Of a stretch of 64,000 nucleotides of DNA, positions 30,201 through 64,000 are shown one piece after another. The stretch lies in NCBI RefSeq assembly GCF_026212465.1, contig NC_080048.1, positions 41,047,375-41,111,374 of the forward strand, written 5' to 3'. How positions within the stretch are numbered: the first letter of the stretch is position 1; each line of letters opens with the position of its first letter. The notes under the pieces were generated by a model. The model searched no databases. It was given only the letters and a program-made list of their open reading frames with translations, and had not been told where the DNA came from. Position numbers and translations under genes: made by a program. The DNA is from Amaranthus tricolor (lineage: Eukaryota; Streptophyta; Magnoliopsida; Caryophyllales; Amaranthaceae).

Positions 30201-33200
30201 ATAGGAACTTTTTACTGATTTTCCTACAATAATACGAACTTTCGATCAACCCTGAATAATACCAACTTTAATATGAATTTTCCTAGAGCATCCTTAACCT
30301 ATTGCCCAAAAAAAAGGAAATACAAAAAATAAAATAAAAAGTACAAAAAAAAAGGGAAAAAAATAAGTAAAGAACATGAATTCCTAATGCTCACCGTACC
30401 CCTTCCCTATCCCCAACCCAACCTCCAGCCCCAATCCACCACAGGCCACAACTACCACCGTTTCCCACTCACTGTCACTCCCATTCCCCACCCACTTCCA
30501 GCCACCATCATCTTCATCAAAATCCACCACCAAAAACCAACTCCCCCATCCTTTGCGAAGCCCCCCATCCCCCTCTATTCTCAACCACCATCAAACCCTT
30601 CCCTCCACTCCACCACCACCATTCGGCCTCCCATAAACAGCGCACTGTGCGGCCTCCCTCACCTCCCTTCCCCTAACGCGATCTCCACAAACAACCACCA
30701 TAACCACCCACCCCAAATGTGAACCATCACCATAACCATCCCAAATTCAAACCAGCATAATCTTTAATCTACCTTTCCACCACCAAATTCGACCATCAAA
30801 ATTGACCACCACTATTAAATTGGTGTAGCAGATATGGGGTGCTGAGCCTCGTTGGGTGGGGGGCGTCGTCGCAAGGGAGGGGTTGGTTCACGAGTGGAGA
30901 TTAAAGAGGGGAGTTAGAATTATTTTTCTTTGAATAAAATTATCTTTTTCTAGGGTAGAATCACCTGTTTTACAGGTTGCATGTGAATTTGGATGCTATG
31001 GGAAAACATACCCCAAAGTTGGTATTATTTAAGGTTAATCAAAAGTTCGTATTATTGTAGGGAAATCAATTAAAGTTCATATTAATCACGGTAATTTTTC
31101 CAATATTTTATAGGTCCCAATCCCCCTCCCCCCACTCTCAGTTCCTTGACACGGTCAAAGATGGCTCCAACAATCAGAGTAGTTGCAAGAACAAAAAAAC
31201 ACTTGAATTTTTTTAATCAAAAAACAAGAGCAAAAACAGGAATTGAAATGCTATTAAACAATTGCTTTAATGCAATATTCCTAGGATGATAACTAAAACA
31301 ACATGTTTCTTCATTAAGAGCAGCTTGAATTCAAGATTTGAAGAAAAATACCAGATTGACTACTGGGAGAGCTGGCAGCACAACCAAGAGCAAAAACCAG
31401 TCCACTCTGCCGTGAATCCTTAATCATTTGTGCAGCGAAATCAGCTTGTTCTTCAATTGTTTTGTTTGCAAGAAGAATGTCGTCCATAAGCATGCAGAAA
31501 GTTTTGATTTGAGAATGAATATTCTCTTGAACTTGCTTTTGTTGGTCAGACAAGGAAGCTTTGCTAGCCATGTCAATAATTTCCTCCGCATCAGCATCAT
31601 CAGCATTGCTTCCTAAACGATTATAGCTGCAATTAGAAAACCATTCATGAGTGCATCATCTAATACATTTTCCTTAAATAGAGGATGTACCTTGTAGAAG
31701 TACATACATAAAACCCAAACCATGAAGAGTACTACTACTATAGTATACACATAACCACAATACTTCCACATAAACAAACCTAATCATGGGAATACTAAAA
31801 GTCTACAAAAAGATGACAATACACCACTAATTAATTCAATCGCTTACGTGACAAGCCAACATAGCACGCATTTCAGACAAGTCACTAATAGTCTGATACC
31901 TTCATGGATTGAAGCCACTGTTTCTTCTTTGCTGATGATCTTGGCTTTCAAACATAGAGTAATATTAACAACATAGATATAATAAGATTGCATCATGGAT
32001 CCTTCACCATGAAGCTAGCATAAATTTTAACACCATAGACATAATAAGTACCATTGAAATTTTCCTGGCAAGCGGGGATGGGAAGCTAGATATGGAAAAA
32101 AGCTCTATTGCAAAATGTGAGAAGACATTGTTTTCAACGACAATACAGATAGAGTATCACATGGAAAGAGCTCCGCAAGCCTAACGAAGGACTAAGTATA
32201 CCTAGTTCTAGTTTAAGCCAACCAAAAAATCTTTTTTTGCCTCCATCTTCGTTGGGTGAGACAAAATACAATATGCTCACCTAAACACCCGCTTAAATGA
32301 CATGGAACAACTTTTATATCACCCAATAATTAAATATAATAGCCATATTTGATATATCCAGACCATTCCTTTGACACTGACCAGAAAGAAAAGTACAACG
32401 TAGTTAATCACAAGAGTAACGCCTTTGAAAGATGAAACAGACAGAAATGTCGATAAACAGAAAGAAATCAGTAAACTTACTTCATCCTTAGTAGTAATTA
32501 TCAATGAAAACAAAAATATAGATAAACAGACAGAAAAGCAACCAAATTACATTGCGCAAATAGAAGACCTCAAACAATCAGACAAACCTCGTAAAGAGGA
32601 AAAGGCGGTTTATGTCAGCCTCAAATTGGAGATCTCTTGGGTTCTTTGAAAATGTAGGACTTTTAGCAAGAGTTTTTACTGCCTGGAAATTAAAATTATC
32701 AAATATCATTGCATAATCAAGAAAGCAATAATGCATAAAAACCATATAAATTACACTAGAGTATCTAGCAATTTGTTTTACTCCAATGGAGCCAGAGTAT
32801 ATTTCTTTGGGTTTCAGATTAATTAATTATATTAAAATAACTCATTAAATCATATACACTTCTTATTTATTTATTTATTTATTTATTTATGTGAAGTTGC
32901 AATGATATTTGCTAATTGCTACAAGAGTAAATAAGAGACAATATCCTTGCTATCACAAATAGAAATCAGGAAGTCTCCTGAGTTACCGTCCCTATAAGAG
33001 ACGCCTCCTAGGAGCCCAGCCCATGCCAATTTATGAAACAAAATTCAATAATTGCTGCTGCAATTTCGAAAATTCATGCGCGTATACTAAAAACCGTTTG
33101 GTATTCTCATATCCATGTTTATAGCAACCTCGAAAATGAACAAGAGTTTGTTCATTTTCGAGGTTGCCATGAACGTGGGTATAAGAATACCAAACGTTTT

Positions 33201-33793
33201 TTGGTAGGCGCACATGAATTTTCGAAATTGCAGCAGGAGTTATTGAATTTTTTTATGTAAATTTATAAACTGGCATGGGTTGGGCTCCTGGGAGGCATCT
33301 CTTACGGAAACAGTCTCTTCTCCTGATTGTTAAATAGAAATAGGTATCGTTTCATACATATAACCCCCAAACCCCGCCTAGGTGAAACCCACTTAATACC
33401 AATTTGTAATGGAATGTAGTTGTAGAATAGCTAACAATTAAAAAAATATACTTTCTGACACAAATAAATTTCTGCCAGCAATACATAAACCTTAAAATTA
33501 ATTTGTTTTAGGGTAAACCAAAATCTAAATATGGAAATCGGAAGTGAAAGGAGGAATTCTAATCGTAATCATAAGCCACAACATGATTTGAAATCGATCC
33601 TCATAAAATCACATTAAAAATGTAAAAAAACTATAGAAAGTTTCATTGGATAGAATCTGAATAACTATTTGGCAGCCAAAACATGAAATAAAAGGAAATT
33701 TCACAGACACAAACTGGAATAGATTCATCAAAAAGGGTAAATGAAAATGAAAGGACAACGAACCTCTTGAAATTTCCGAAACAAAAACGCCAT
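27284..33793 (-). CDS. SETD9-like SET-domain protein
   Basis: Four exons with consistent phase: 33793-33764, 32682-32588, 31626-31352, 28098-27284; product 404 aa. N-terminus: [10 protein letters not shown], then [20 protein letters not shown] and a helical segment to ~133 ([20 protein letters not shown]). The SET domain runs from ~160 to ~385: AGQGLFLEG (170-178), [44 protein letters not shown], and [10 protein letters not shown] near the end. The tail is [15 protein letters not shown]. Order and motifs resemble animal SETD9 and its uncharacterised plant homologues. The canonical NHSC motif is NHPP here, so the usual cysteine is absent, and no zinc-binding pre- or post-SET is evident. Protein methylation is therefore family-based inference with unknown substrate. 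Exon 1 encodes only 10 residues; exon 3 uses donor G/GTATTT and exon 4 acceptor TGCAG/CTGTACC, chosen to keep frame. Introns 1 and 3 hold transposons. Confidence 0.85.
28885..29005 (+). repeat. Degenerate ~22-bp tandem repeat in intron 3 of the SETD9-like gene
   Basis: Units such as TTAATGCCTACTTACCGTAT recur about five times. The array is preceded by GAGACGTATCTCAAGCTAGC, which resembles the GAGAC-type MITE ends. It is related to the array at 13295-13430. Confidence 0.6.
29591..29887 (-). CDS. Unidentified 98-codon reading frame inside the SETD9-like intron 3
   Basis: Open frame on the minus strand encoding a basic, Trp/Arg-rich peptide ([40 protein letters not shown]). It is denser in Trp, Arg and Lys than random AT-rich frames nearby. 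I recognise no domain and see no promoter or splice context. It could be a transposon or gene remnant, an alternative exon, or chance. Confidence 0.2.
   Translation of the reverse strand: MLHFGLYSCGKADSSYDKGTARFLKCPSNKKKRVRCRWYVPTREEWRLWILEYIIAYGPKVVYEVLRGEGLGPWRIRIKQTEEGTWGKRFREFTKDRN
30182..31101. mobile_element. Mutator-like non-autonomous element with 9-bp TSD and GC-richer cargo
   Basis: A 920-bp element in intron 3 of the SETD9-like gene. Terminal inverted repeats of ~110 bp start GGAAAAATTACTGTGAATAA on the left and GGAAAAATTACCGTGATTAA on the right (reverse). It is flanked by the perfect 9-bp duplication AATATTTTA (30173-30181 and 31102-31110). A 9-bp duplication with long TIRs is the Mutator signature. 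No transposase is encoded. The interior (30390-30720) is strikingly C-rich on the plus strand and unlike its surroundings, consistent with a captured fragment. A plus-strand frame of 111 codons spans it (Pro/His/Ser-rich), but I recognise no family. Confidence 0.85.
32863..32890 (+). repeat. (TTTA)n microsatellite
   Basis: About seven copies of TTTA in intron 1 of the SETD9-like gene. Confidence 0.9.
32967..33331. mobile_element. Foldback element with 10-bp direct flanking repeat
   Basis: A 365-bp near-perfect hairpin in intron 1 of the SETD9-like gene. Arms of ~165 bp meet near 33137 at CATTTTCGAGG / CCTCGAAAATG. It is flanked by AAATAGAAAT at 32957-32966 and 33332-33341. It ends near TCAGGAAGTCTCC and GGAGAAGAGACTG (reverse). 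Size, arms and a 9-10 bp duplication suggest a Mutator-type foldback. Each arm carries a frame, so both strands encode nearly the same ~60-residue peptide; this follows from symmetry. Confidence 0.75.
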
Positions 33794-33901
33794 TTTTAGA
33801 ATGCGCTGTTTTGGGGGCCTCGACTCTCCAGTCTCTACTCTTGACTCTTGACCATGTTAGACCTCCACTCTGTTTAACCGAGTTAACCTACTTTTATTAA
33901 T

Positions 33902-35100
33902 ATTTTAATATCACTGAGTTTCTTCGAAGTTCACCATATATTACACGAAATGTTTTAATTTATTATATATTATTGAGTTTTCGTCCGTTAGCACAAAATA
34001 CCATAAATGACAACTGCCGTTTGTGGTAAATTATTAATTCACTAATATACCATTCTTTTTTTTTTTTGCGTCAAATCTGACGATAGCTGAAAACTCAGTT
34101 GCTAAATTTTCGGAACACGAGTCTGTGATGGGGTTGAGCGTGATCCATTTTGGTTGATTTCTTGCCTTCAATCACATTCTAAATCGAAAGAAATTAAGGT
34201 GGTACATGATTTCATTTTGAAGAGTGAAATGAAAGTATATGTGTTTGTAGATAATAATTTGATTAATGGGTATTTGAGATTTGGAAAGTTAGAGGAAGCC
34301 CGTAAGGTGTTTGATGAAATCTTTGAACGAAGTGTTGCTTTTTGGACTGCAATGCAAAATGGGTATTTGGAATTTAGTTTTTTAAGAGTATGAAGTCGGG
34401 TATTGAAGAAAATGGGACGATGTATGTGCGTGTGTATGTTGATTTTGTGTGGAAAGAGGCTAAATTATGAGCTAGGCAAGCAAGTTTATGCTTGTATTAT
34501 CAAAGGTAGATGGAGCAATACAATTTCAAAGTGCTTTGCGAATCTTTAATAGGATAAACAAGCGGGATATAGTTGCTTGGACTATGATGATCACTTCTTG
34601 CTCGCAACAGGGTTACAGTGAGAAAGCACTCTCACTACTATCACGAATGCTGGTCAACAGATATTTTCTGAATGAACATACTATATGTAGTGTTTTGAAG
34701 GCGTGTGGAGAAGAAAAGACACTGAAATTTGGAAGACAATTGTATGGTATTGTAGTTAAAAAATTGATCAGAAACATTGTTTATATTGGTATTTTTTTGG
34801 TGAACAGTATTTAGTGTCAAGTTGTTTTTGAACAAAATGTTAACTATTTGATTTGTATGACACTTATTTTGTTTATCACAATTCCAACGGCTATATTGTT
34901 AAAAAAATGGAATTTGACGCAAAAAAAAATAATAATGGTATATGGTGAATTAATAATTTACCACAAACGGCACACTAATGGCAGTTGTCATTAATGGTAT
35001 TTTGTGCTAACGGACAAAAACTCAATGTTATATGGTGAACTAAAACATTTTGTGTGGTATATGGTGAATTTCGAAGAAACTCAGTGGTATATCATGAAAT
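33902..35100. mobile_element. Pack-type TIR element carrying a PPR gene fragment
   Basis: The left inverted repeat (~33905-34078) reads CACTGAGTTTCTTCGAAGTT, CGTCCGTTAGCACAAAATAC and TTTTGCGTCAAATCTG. The right one (~34908-35095) carries the same blocks inverted, with an 11-bp indel. Between them is an ~830-bp decayed PPR coding segment. Long inverted repeats around a host gene fragment fit a Pack-MULE. I could not define a target-site duplication, so the outer borders are approximate. Its left end is ~110 bp upstream of the SETD9-like ATG. Confidence 0.7.
34084..34830 (+). pseudogene. Truncated pentatricopeptide-repeat (PPR) protein gene fragment
   Basis: Two open segments, 34154-34393 and 34488-34814, are in different frames and separated by a frameshift/stop region that still shows PPR-like coding. 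The first has LINGYLRFGKLEEARKVFDE and SVAFWTAMQNGYLEF. The second has INKRDIVAWTMMITSCSQQG, EKALSLLSRML and EHTICSVLKACGEEKTLKFG. This is the plant P/L/S PPR pattern found in organelle RNA-editing or processing factors. Only about five repeats remain, with no transit peptide and no C-terminal E/DYW domain. It lies wholly between the inverted repeats of the surrounding element. It is a captured fragment and not a functional gene. Confidence 0.85.
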
Positions 35101-35532
35101 ATCCGATGTTTTAATTTATAGATTATGAGGCTGGGTCCTCTCTGATCCTTCTCTTTCCTTTTCCGCTCAAAAAAAAACCTTAGCTTTCATTGTTTGTTTT
35201 GAGGTTAGAGAAAATTGCAAATAACTGTCATAAAGTTTGAGTGTTTTGCGAATTATAATCGTAATTTTTTTTTTTTTGCGAATTAGTGTCACCAAATATT
35301 GAATGTTGACAGTGTTCAGGCCACATGACCGGATCCGTACATTTTGACCTAATTTTGCCAGTTTATACCTTAACTCACCTTTAACTTTACGCTTTCACCA
35401 TGAATTAACTACGTTATTTAATACATTAACTCAACTACTCAACTATCTATTTCACACATTCATTTTTCAAATAAATTAGCAAGTTGGAGGAGAACAGGAT
35501 ATGTTTAAAGGAGTTAGAATTACAGTGGTTTG

Positions 35533-35604
<72 letters not shown>

Positions 35605-35640
35605 CCTTAAATAATTTTTTTTTTCAAATACAAGGGATTA
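35101..35640. other. Spacer with AAT microsatellite between the pack-type element and the LINE
   Basis: AT-rich. It contains an (AAT)n array at 35535-35604, and GCAAATAACTGTCATAAAGT near 35217, which looks like a transposon end without a partner. No gene is seen. Confidence 0.5.
35535..35604 (+). repeat. (AAT)n microsatellite
   Basis: About 23 copies of AAT without interruption. The strand choice is arbitrary. Confidence 0.97.
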
Positions 35641-38100
35641 GATTATCATCATCATCATCTTATCCAATGTATCCTACTTATAGAAAAACTATGGACAGGG
35701 CCTAGGGAGGGAAGGACGGCGGCAACTCATACCCATAAAGGAGAACGCGGCCAAAGGAGTTCCCCGACTCGAGAAAGATAAAGAGACGTAACTATACAGG
35801 AAAGATAAATCAAATGCCTATAAATAAAATAAATAAGTATAACCAACTACAAAATAAAAGAAAACAAAAAAAAAACTAATAATAAAAGAAACTAGATAAG
35901 CAGGAGGGCAAGAACACCAAAAGCTAATCTAAGAGAACATCAGTAGTCTAAACACATGGATATGGTGCCTCCAACTACTCCCATCCCTAGTCAGGCCCTC
36001 AGAGAGGTTTAACTCATACAAGTCAACTTTTATTTGCTCATCCCAAGTTTTCCTGGGTCTTCCTCGACTCCTCTTACCCTCGACTCCTATCCCTAGTCGA
36101 AACTCTGTCATACATATCCCGTATAGCCTCAATGTACAATGAGAAAATACCTCTAGCCTTGAGACTATCCCAGATGACACATCGTGGTATGCTATCATAC
36201 GCTTTCTCCAAGTCAATGAACACCATATGCAGATCTTTCTTTTGCTCCCTATATTTCTCTATCAGTCTCCTCAAAAAATGAATTGTCTCAATGCTTGACC
36301 TTCTTGACATAAAACCAAATTGGTTCTCTCTAATCACCGTTTCCTGTCTAATTCACCTCTCTATCACTCTTTCCCACAATTTCATTGTATGGCTTAGAAG
36401 TTTGATACCACTATAGTTCCCGCATACTTGCGCATCACTTTTGTTTTTAAATAGAAGTATTAGTGTGCTATTCCTCCATTCTTCTGGCATCTTATGTGTC
36501 TTCAAAATAATATTAAAGAGATTAGTCAGCTAACGAATGCCCTCTTTTCCTAAACCCCTCCACACCTCAATCGGGATGTTATCTTGCCCAACTGCCTTTG
36601 TTCTTCCTATCTTTTTGAGCGCTTCTCCTACCTCTTCTGTGCTAATATCCCTCGTTAACCCATATTCCAGTTGTCTTTAGACGTTAGAAATTTGATTATC
36701 CGCCTCCTTTGGCCCCCTAGACTCATTCAATAGCTAAGAGAAATACTAGAGTCATTTGGTTTTGATGTCCTCTTGTCTCAGGAGAACTCGTCCTCTCTCA
36801 TCCTTGATGTATTTCACTGCCTCTAAGTCTTGCTGCTGCTTGGGCCTAGTCCTTGCCAACTTAAAAATTTGCTTATCCTTCTGTTTGGTATCAAACTGCT
36901 GATACAAGTCCTCATAACCACGGTTTTTTGCCTCCGTTACCCCTTTCTTTGCCGTCCGCTTTGCTACTTTATAGCTCACTCTCTTTTCTATCATATCCTC
37001 CTCTTCCGTGCATGTCATAAGTTCCTTAAATCTCTTGTTTTTATCTTTTATCTTCTTTTCCACCTCATCTTTCCACCACCACGACTCTTTGAACATTTTT
37101 GGTTTACTCGACGACACCTCCAATGTCTCTTTTGCCACTTTTCTAATGGTTTTTGCCATGTTTACCCACATTTCATTCGTATCCTCTAACTGGCTTGGGA
37201 AGCCCAATAAACTTATCTTGCTTGACAGGGTTGTGACCATATTCCCTTTGAGTCTCCCCCACATGATCTTTCCCCTGGACTCGACCTTTTTCTCTACGAT
37301 TTTCTTCCTCATCCTGAAAACCAGTACTAAAAGCCTGTGTTGGGTGGGCGTCTTTGTACCCAACACCACCTTACAATGCAAGCATGAGGCCCGATCTCCC
37401 TTGCACATTAAGAAATAGTCAAATTGGGTTGCGTGCCCGCCGTTTTTATATGTGATCAAATGCTCATCTTTCTTTTGTAAAGATCGAATTTGCTATAACC
37501 AATTTTTTTGTTAGCGCAAACTCCAGCGAATTCTCCCCACTCTCATTCTTTGCCCCCAAACCAAACCCTCCATGTACCAAGTTATAGTAGCCTGAATCTC
37601 TGCTTACATATCCGTTAAAGTCTCCTCCTATGAAAACTTTCTCATCTTCCGAGATAGTTCTCATGAGCTATCATAGGTTATCCCAGAACTCGCACTTTAC
37701 CTGCTCATCGAGCCCAACTTGGGGCCCGTATGTATTGACAATGGATATGATCTCTTCCCCCACCACTATCCTAACTAGCATAATCCTGTCATTACACCTC
37801 CTTACTTCAACCAATTACTTTAGGATATCATTAGGTACTAGGATGCCAAACCCGTTACGTCTGCCGTCTAAACCTGCATACCACGACTTATATCCCTTTA
37901 TACCTTTTGTTTTTTGTCCCTTCCACCTAGTCTCTTGAACACATGCTACATGAATCCTATATTTAGAAAGCTAATTGGCCATCTCCAAAGACTTGGCTTC
38001 TAAGGTACCTGTGTTCCAAATCCCCACTCTTAGTTTTAGATCCTGCTTACATTACCCTGACCCCCTCTCCTTGGACCTAACCTCAAGTGACCATAAGGGA
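35641..38100 (-). mobile_element. RTE-type LINE, internally deleted, with ~19-bp TSD
   Basis: A minus-strand non-LTR retrotransposon remnant. The apurinic endonuclease domain (about 38020-37460) shows VACVQETRWKG, NGFGILVPND, IVNTYGPQVG, GGDFNGYVSRDSGYY and GGHATQFDYFL. A linker covers 37459-36752. The RT N-terminal part (36337-36074) shows ENQFGFMSRRSSIETIHFLR and VFIDLEKAYDSIPR. The frame then jumps to the C-terminal RGRPRKTWDEQIKVDLYELN (~36070-35950), so the RT catalytic core is missing. The 3' end has an (ATG)n tail (ATGATGATGATGATAATC on the minus strand), typical of RTE elements. Flanking repeats AAGGGATTA(G/A)ATTATCATC occur at 35632-35650 and 38095-38113 with one mismatch. Several in-frame stops make it inactive. 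Confidence 0.88.
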
Positions 38101-38113
38101 TTAAATTATCATC

Positions 38114-39185
38114 TATGGATTTATAATTGGAGCTATTAATTATAAATTGTGACAACACGGCAAATTGATCAAAAAGGACGAAGATCACTACACTTTCAAT
38201 ACAAGTATAGAACACAAGACAATGAAGGAATTGTACATGCCCAAGCCATAGATCTTGCATGCCTTTTTCCATGTCCAACATGAACACGGACGGCCTATTG
38301 AATTTTTTAGAACAAATATGACTTCTGGGTTAGCATAAAATAATAGGATATTACTAAGTACTTACGCACATCATCATCGTACCCAGTATATTCATCGGAA
38401 CTATAACCAATACATACAACTATATTTAACATAATTTAAAATAGATATTGATATAATTTTGTAGAATTTATTTATTTATATTTTTCATACTCTTAAAAAA
38501 ATGCTAATATATAGTTGCCACAGATAACACACGTAGCAATGAACTAACAATCTATCACTCAAAACCGACCCTATTCTCACTAATTTTCATCCAATTATGG
38601 GCTAACGAAGGATACACCTACCAGCTACACATCATGAAGATATTTCCATGTTTCCGTTACATAACACAAGTATTGTTTCAAGAAGAATACACATTATAAA
38701 GGATCAAAAAATATTACAAGCATCAAGACTTATAAGATATACATAGAGTAATGCCTGTGTGCAACATCCCTTCAAGACACCTCCTGCCCTCAACACACGA
38801 GTAAACCGCCTTTTAAATCTCAACCCCTTAACAATAGACGTTCCTTTTTTTCTCCTTTTCTGTAAAACTGAACTGAAATTTTAATTAAACCTATTTCTAA
38901 GTTACAAGGCTTATGTCAAACGTTTTGCCCGTAAATCAAATAGCATGCTCTCCAGACGAGGAGAAACGCTCAGGCTTGTCTTGTTTAGAGGGCACAGAAA
39001 TCCTGGTCATCTTTTGCACAACGTATTCTTGAAATCCTTCTCTGCCCTTTCACATCTACGAGATTGATGCATGTTAATCAATTTTCAAAATCACAGGGCT
39101 GCTGTAAATTCGTCTCCAAAAAGGTCAACAAGGGCTTCCACCTGATCTATACTGTTCATTCCACTGCAATTGTTTTAAAGCTTTA
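38114..39185. other. Spacer and 3' flank of the AAA ATPase gene
   Basis: AT-rich. Its right part should include the ATPase 3' UTR. A partial copy of the terminal-exon sequence lies at 39133-39166 (see findings). No other gene is recognised. Confidence 0.5.
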
Positions 39186-63946
<24,761 letters not shown>

Positions 63947-64000
63947 CTAAAAATATGAACAAGACAGCACTTAAAAGAAAATTTTAAGGAATGCAGAAAA

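Noticed and set aside
30384..30584. Gly-rich minus-strand frame in the C-rich core of the Mutator-like element
   Set aside because: Low-complexity antisense of the C-rich core; no domain or start context distinguishes it from composition effects.
33033..33260. Paired frames on both strands at 33031-33260 as overlapping genes
   Set aside because: Their similarity is fully explained by the inverted-repeat symmetry of the foldback element.
36830..37418. Plus-strand hydrophobic frames at 36830-37189 and 37008-37418
   Set aside because: They are antisense to the Lys-rich linker of the minus-strand LINE ORF; Lys-rich codons read backward give Leu/Phe-rich peptides.

Overview
This window is nuclear DNA from a flowering plant. 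It is AT-rich, its genes are broken by many GT-AG introns, it carries plant-type transposons, and it encodes plastid and mitochondrial precursors closely resembling those of eudicots. Repeat ends built on a GAGACGGTCTC-like core hint at Caryophyllales, but that placement is only a guess.

Six protein genes could be traced exon by exon with reading phase checked at every junction. Left to right: (1) minus strand, 617-3601, organellar phosphoribosylformylglycinamidine cyclo-ligase (PUR5/AIRS, 404 aa); (2) minus strand, 5024-13040, mitochondrial succinyl-CoA ligase alpha subunit (336 aa); (3) plus strand, 21308-23101, a plastid-type J-domain plus 4Fe-4S ferredoxin plus C-terminal membrane protein (DJC76-like, 474 aa); (4) minus strand, 23587-25436, the U5 snRNP thioredoxin-like protein YLS8/DIM1 (142 aa); (5) minus strand, 27284-33793, a SETD9-like SET-domain protein (404 aa); (6) minus strand, 39186 to beyond the right edge, a large AAA+ ATPase of the Arabidopsis At1g50140/At3g19740 type (21 exons and 763 codons visible, N-terminus outside the window). 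They are unrelated housekeeping functions (purine synthesis, TCA cycle, plastid chaperone/redox, splicing, methylation, AAA+ remodelling); no shared pathway or cluster is implied.

The rest is introns and mobile DNA. Between genes 2 and 3 lies a decayed Ty1/copia element (13732-20480, TSD GATTG) whose 5' LTR is split by a 945-bp solo LTR of another family with its own TSD (ACAAC). Introns and promoters of genes 5 and 6 hold several non-autonomous DNA elements: a 920-bp Mutator-like element with a perfect 9-bp TSD, a 365-bp foldback, a pack-type element carrying a broken PPR gene next to the gene 5 start, and a 293-bp hAT MITE with a perfect 8-bp TSD that contains a tRNA-Lys-like stretch. An RTE-type LINE that has lost its reverse transcriptase core lies at 35641-38100, with smaller RTE remnants in introns of gene 6.

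No CRISPR array, bacterial operon or obviously new multi-gene system is present. The observations most worth following are the captured or chimeric mobile elements, the small membrane-type ORF in the copia leader, and the duplicated fragment of the terminal exon of the ATPase.
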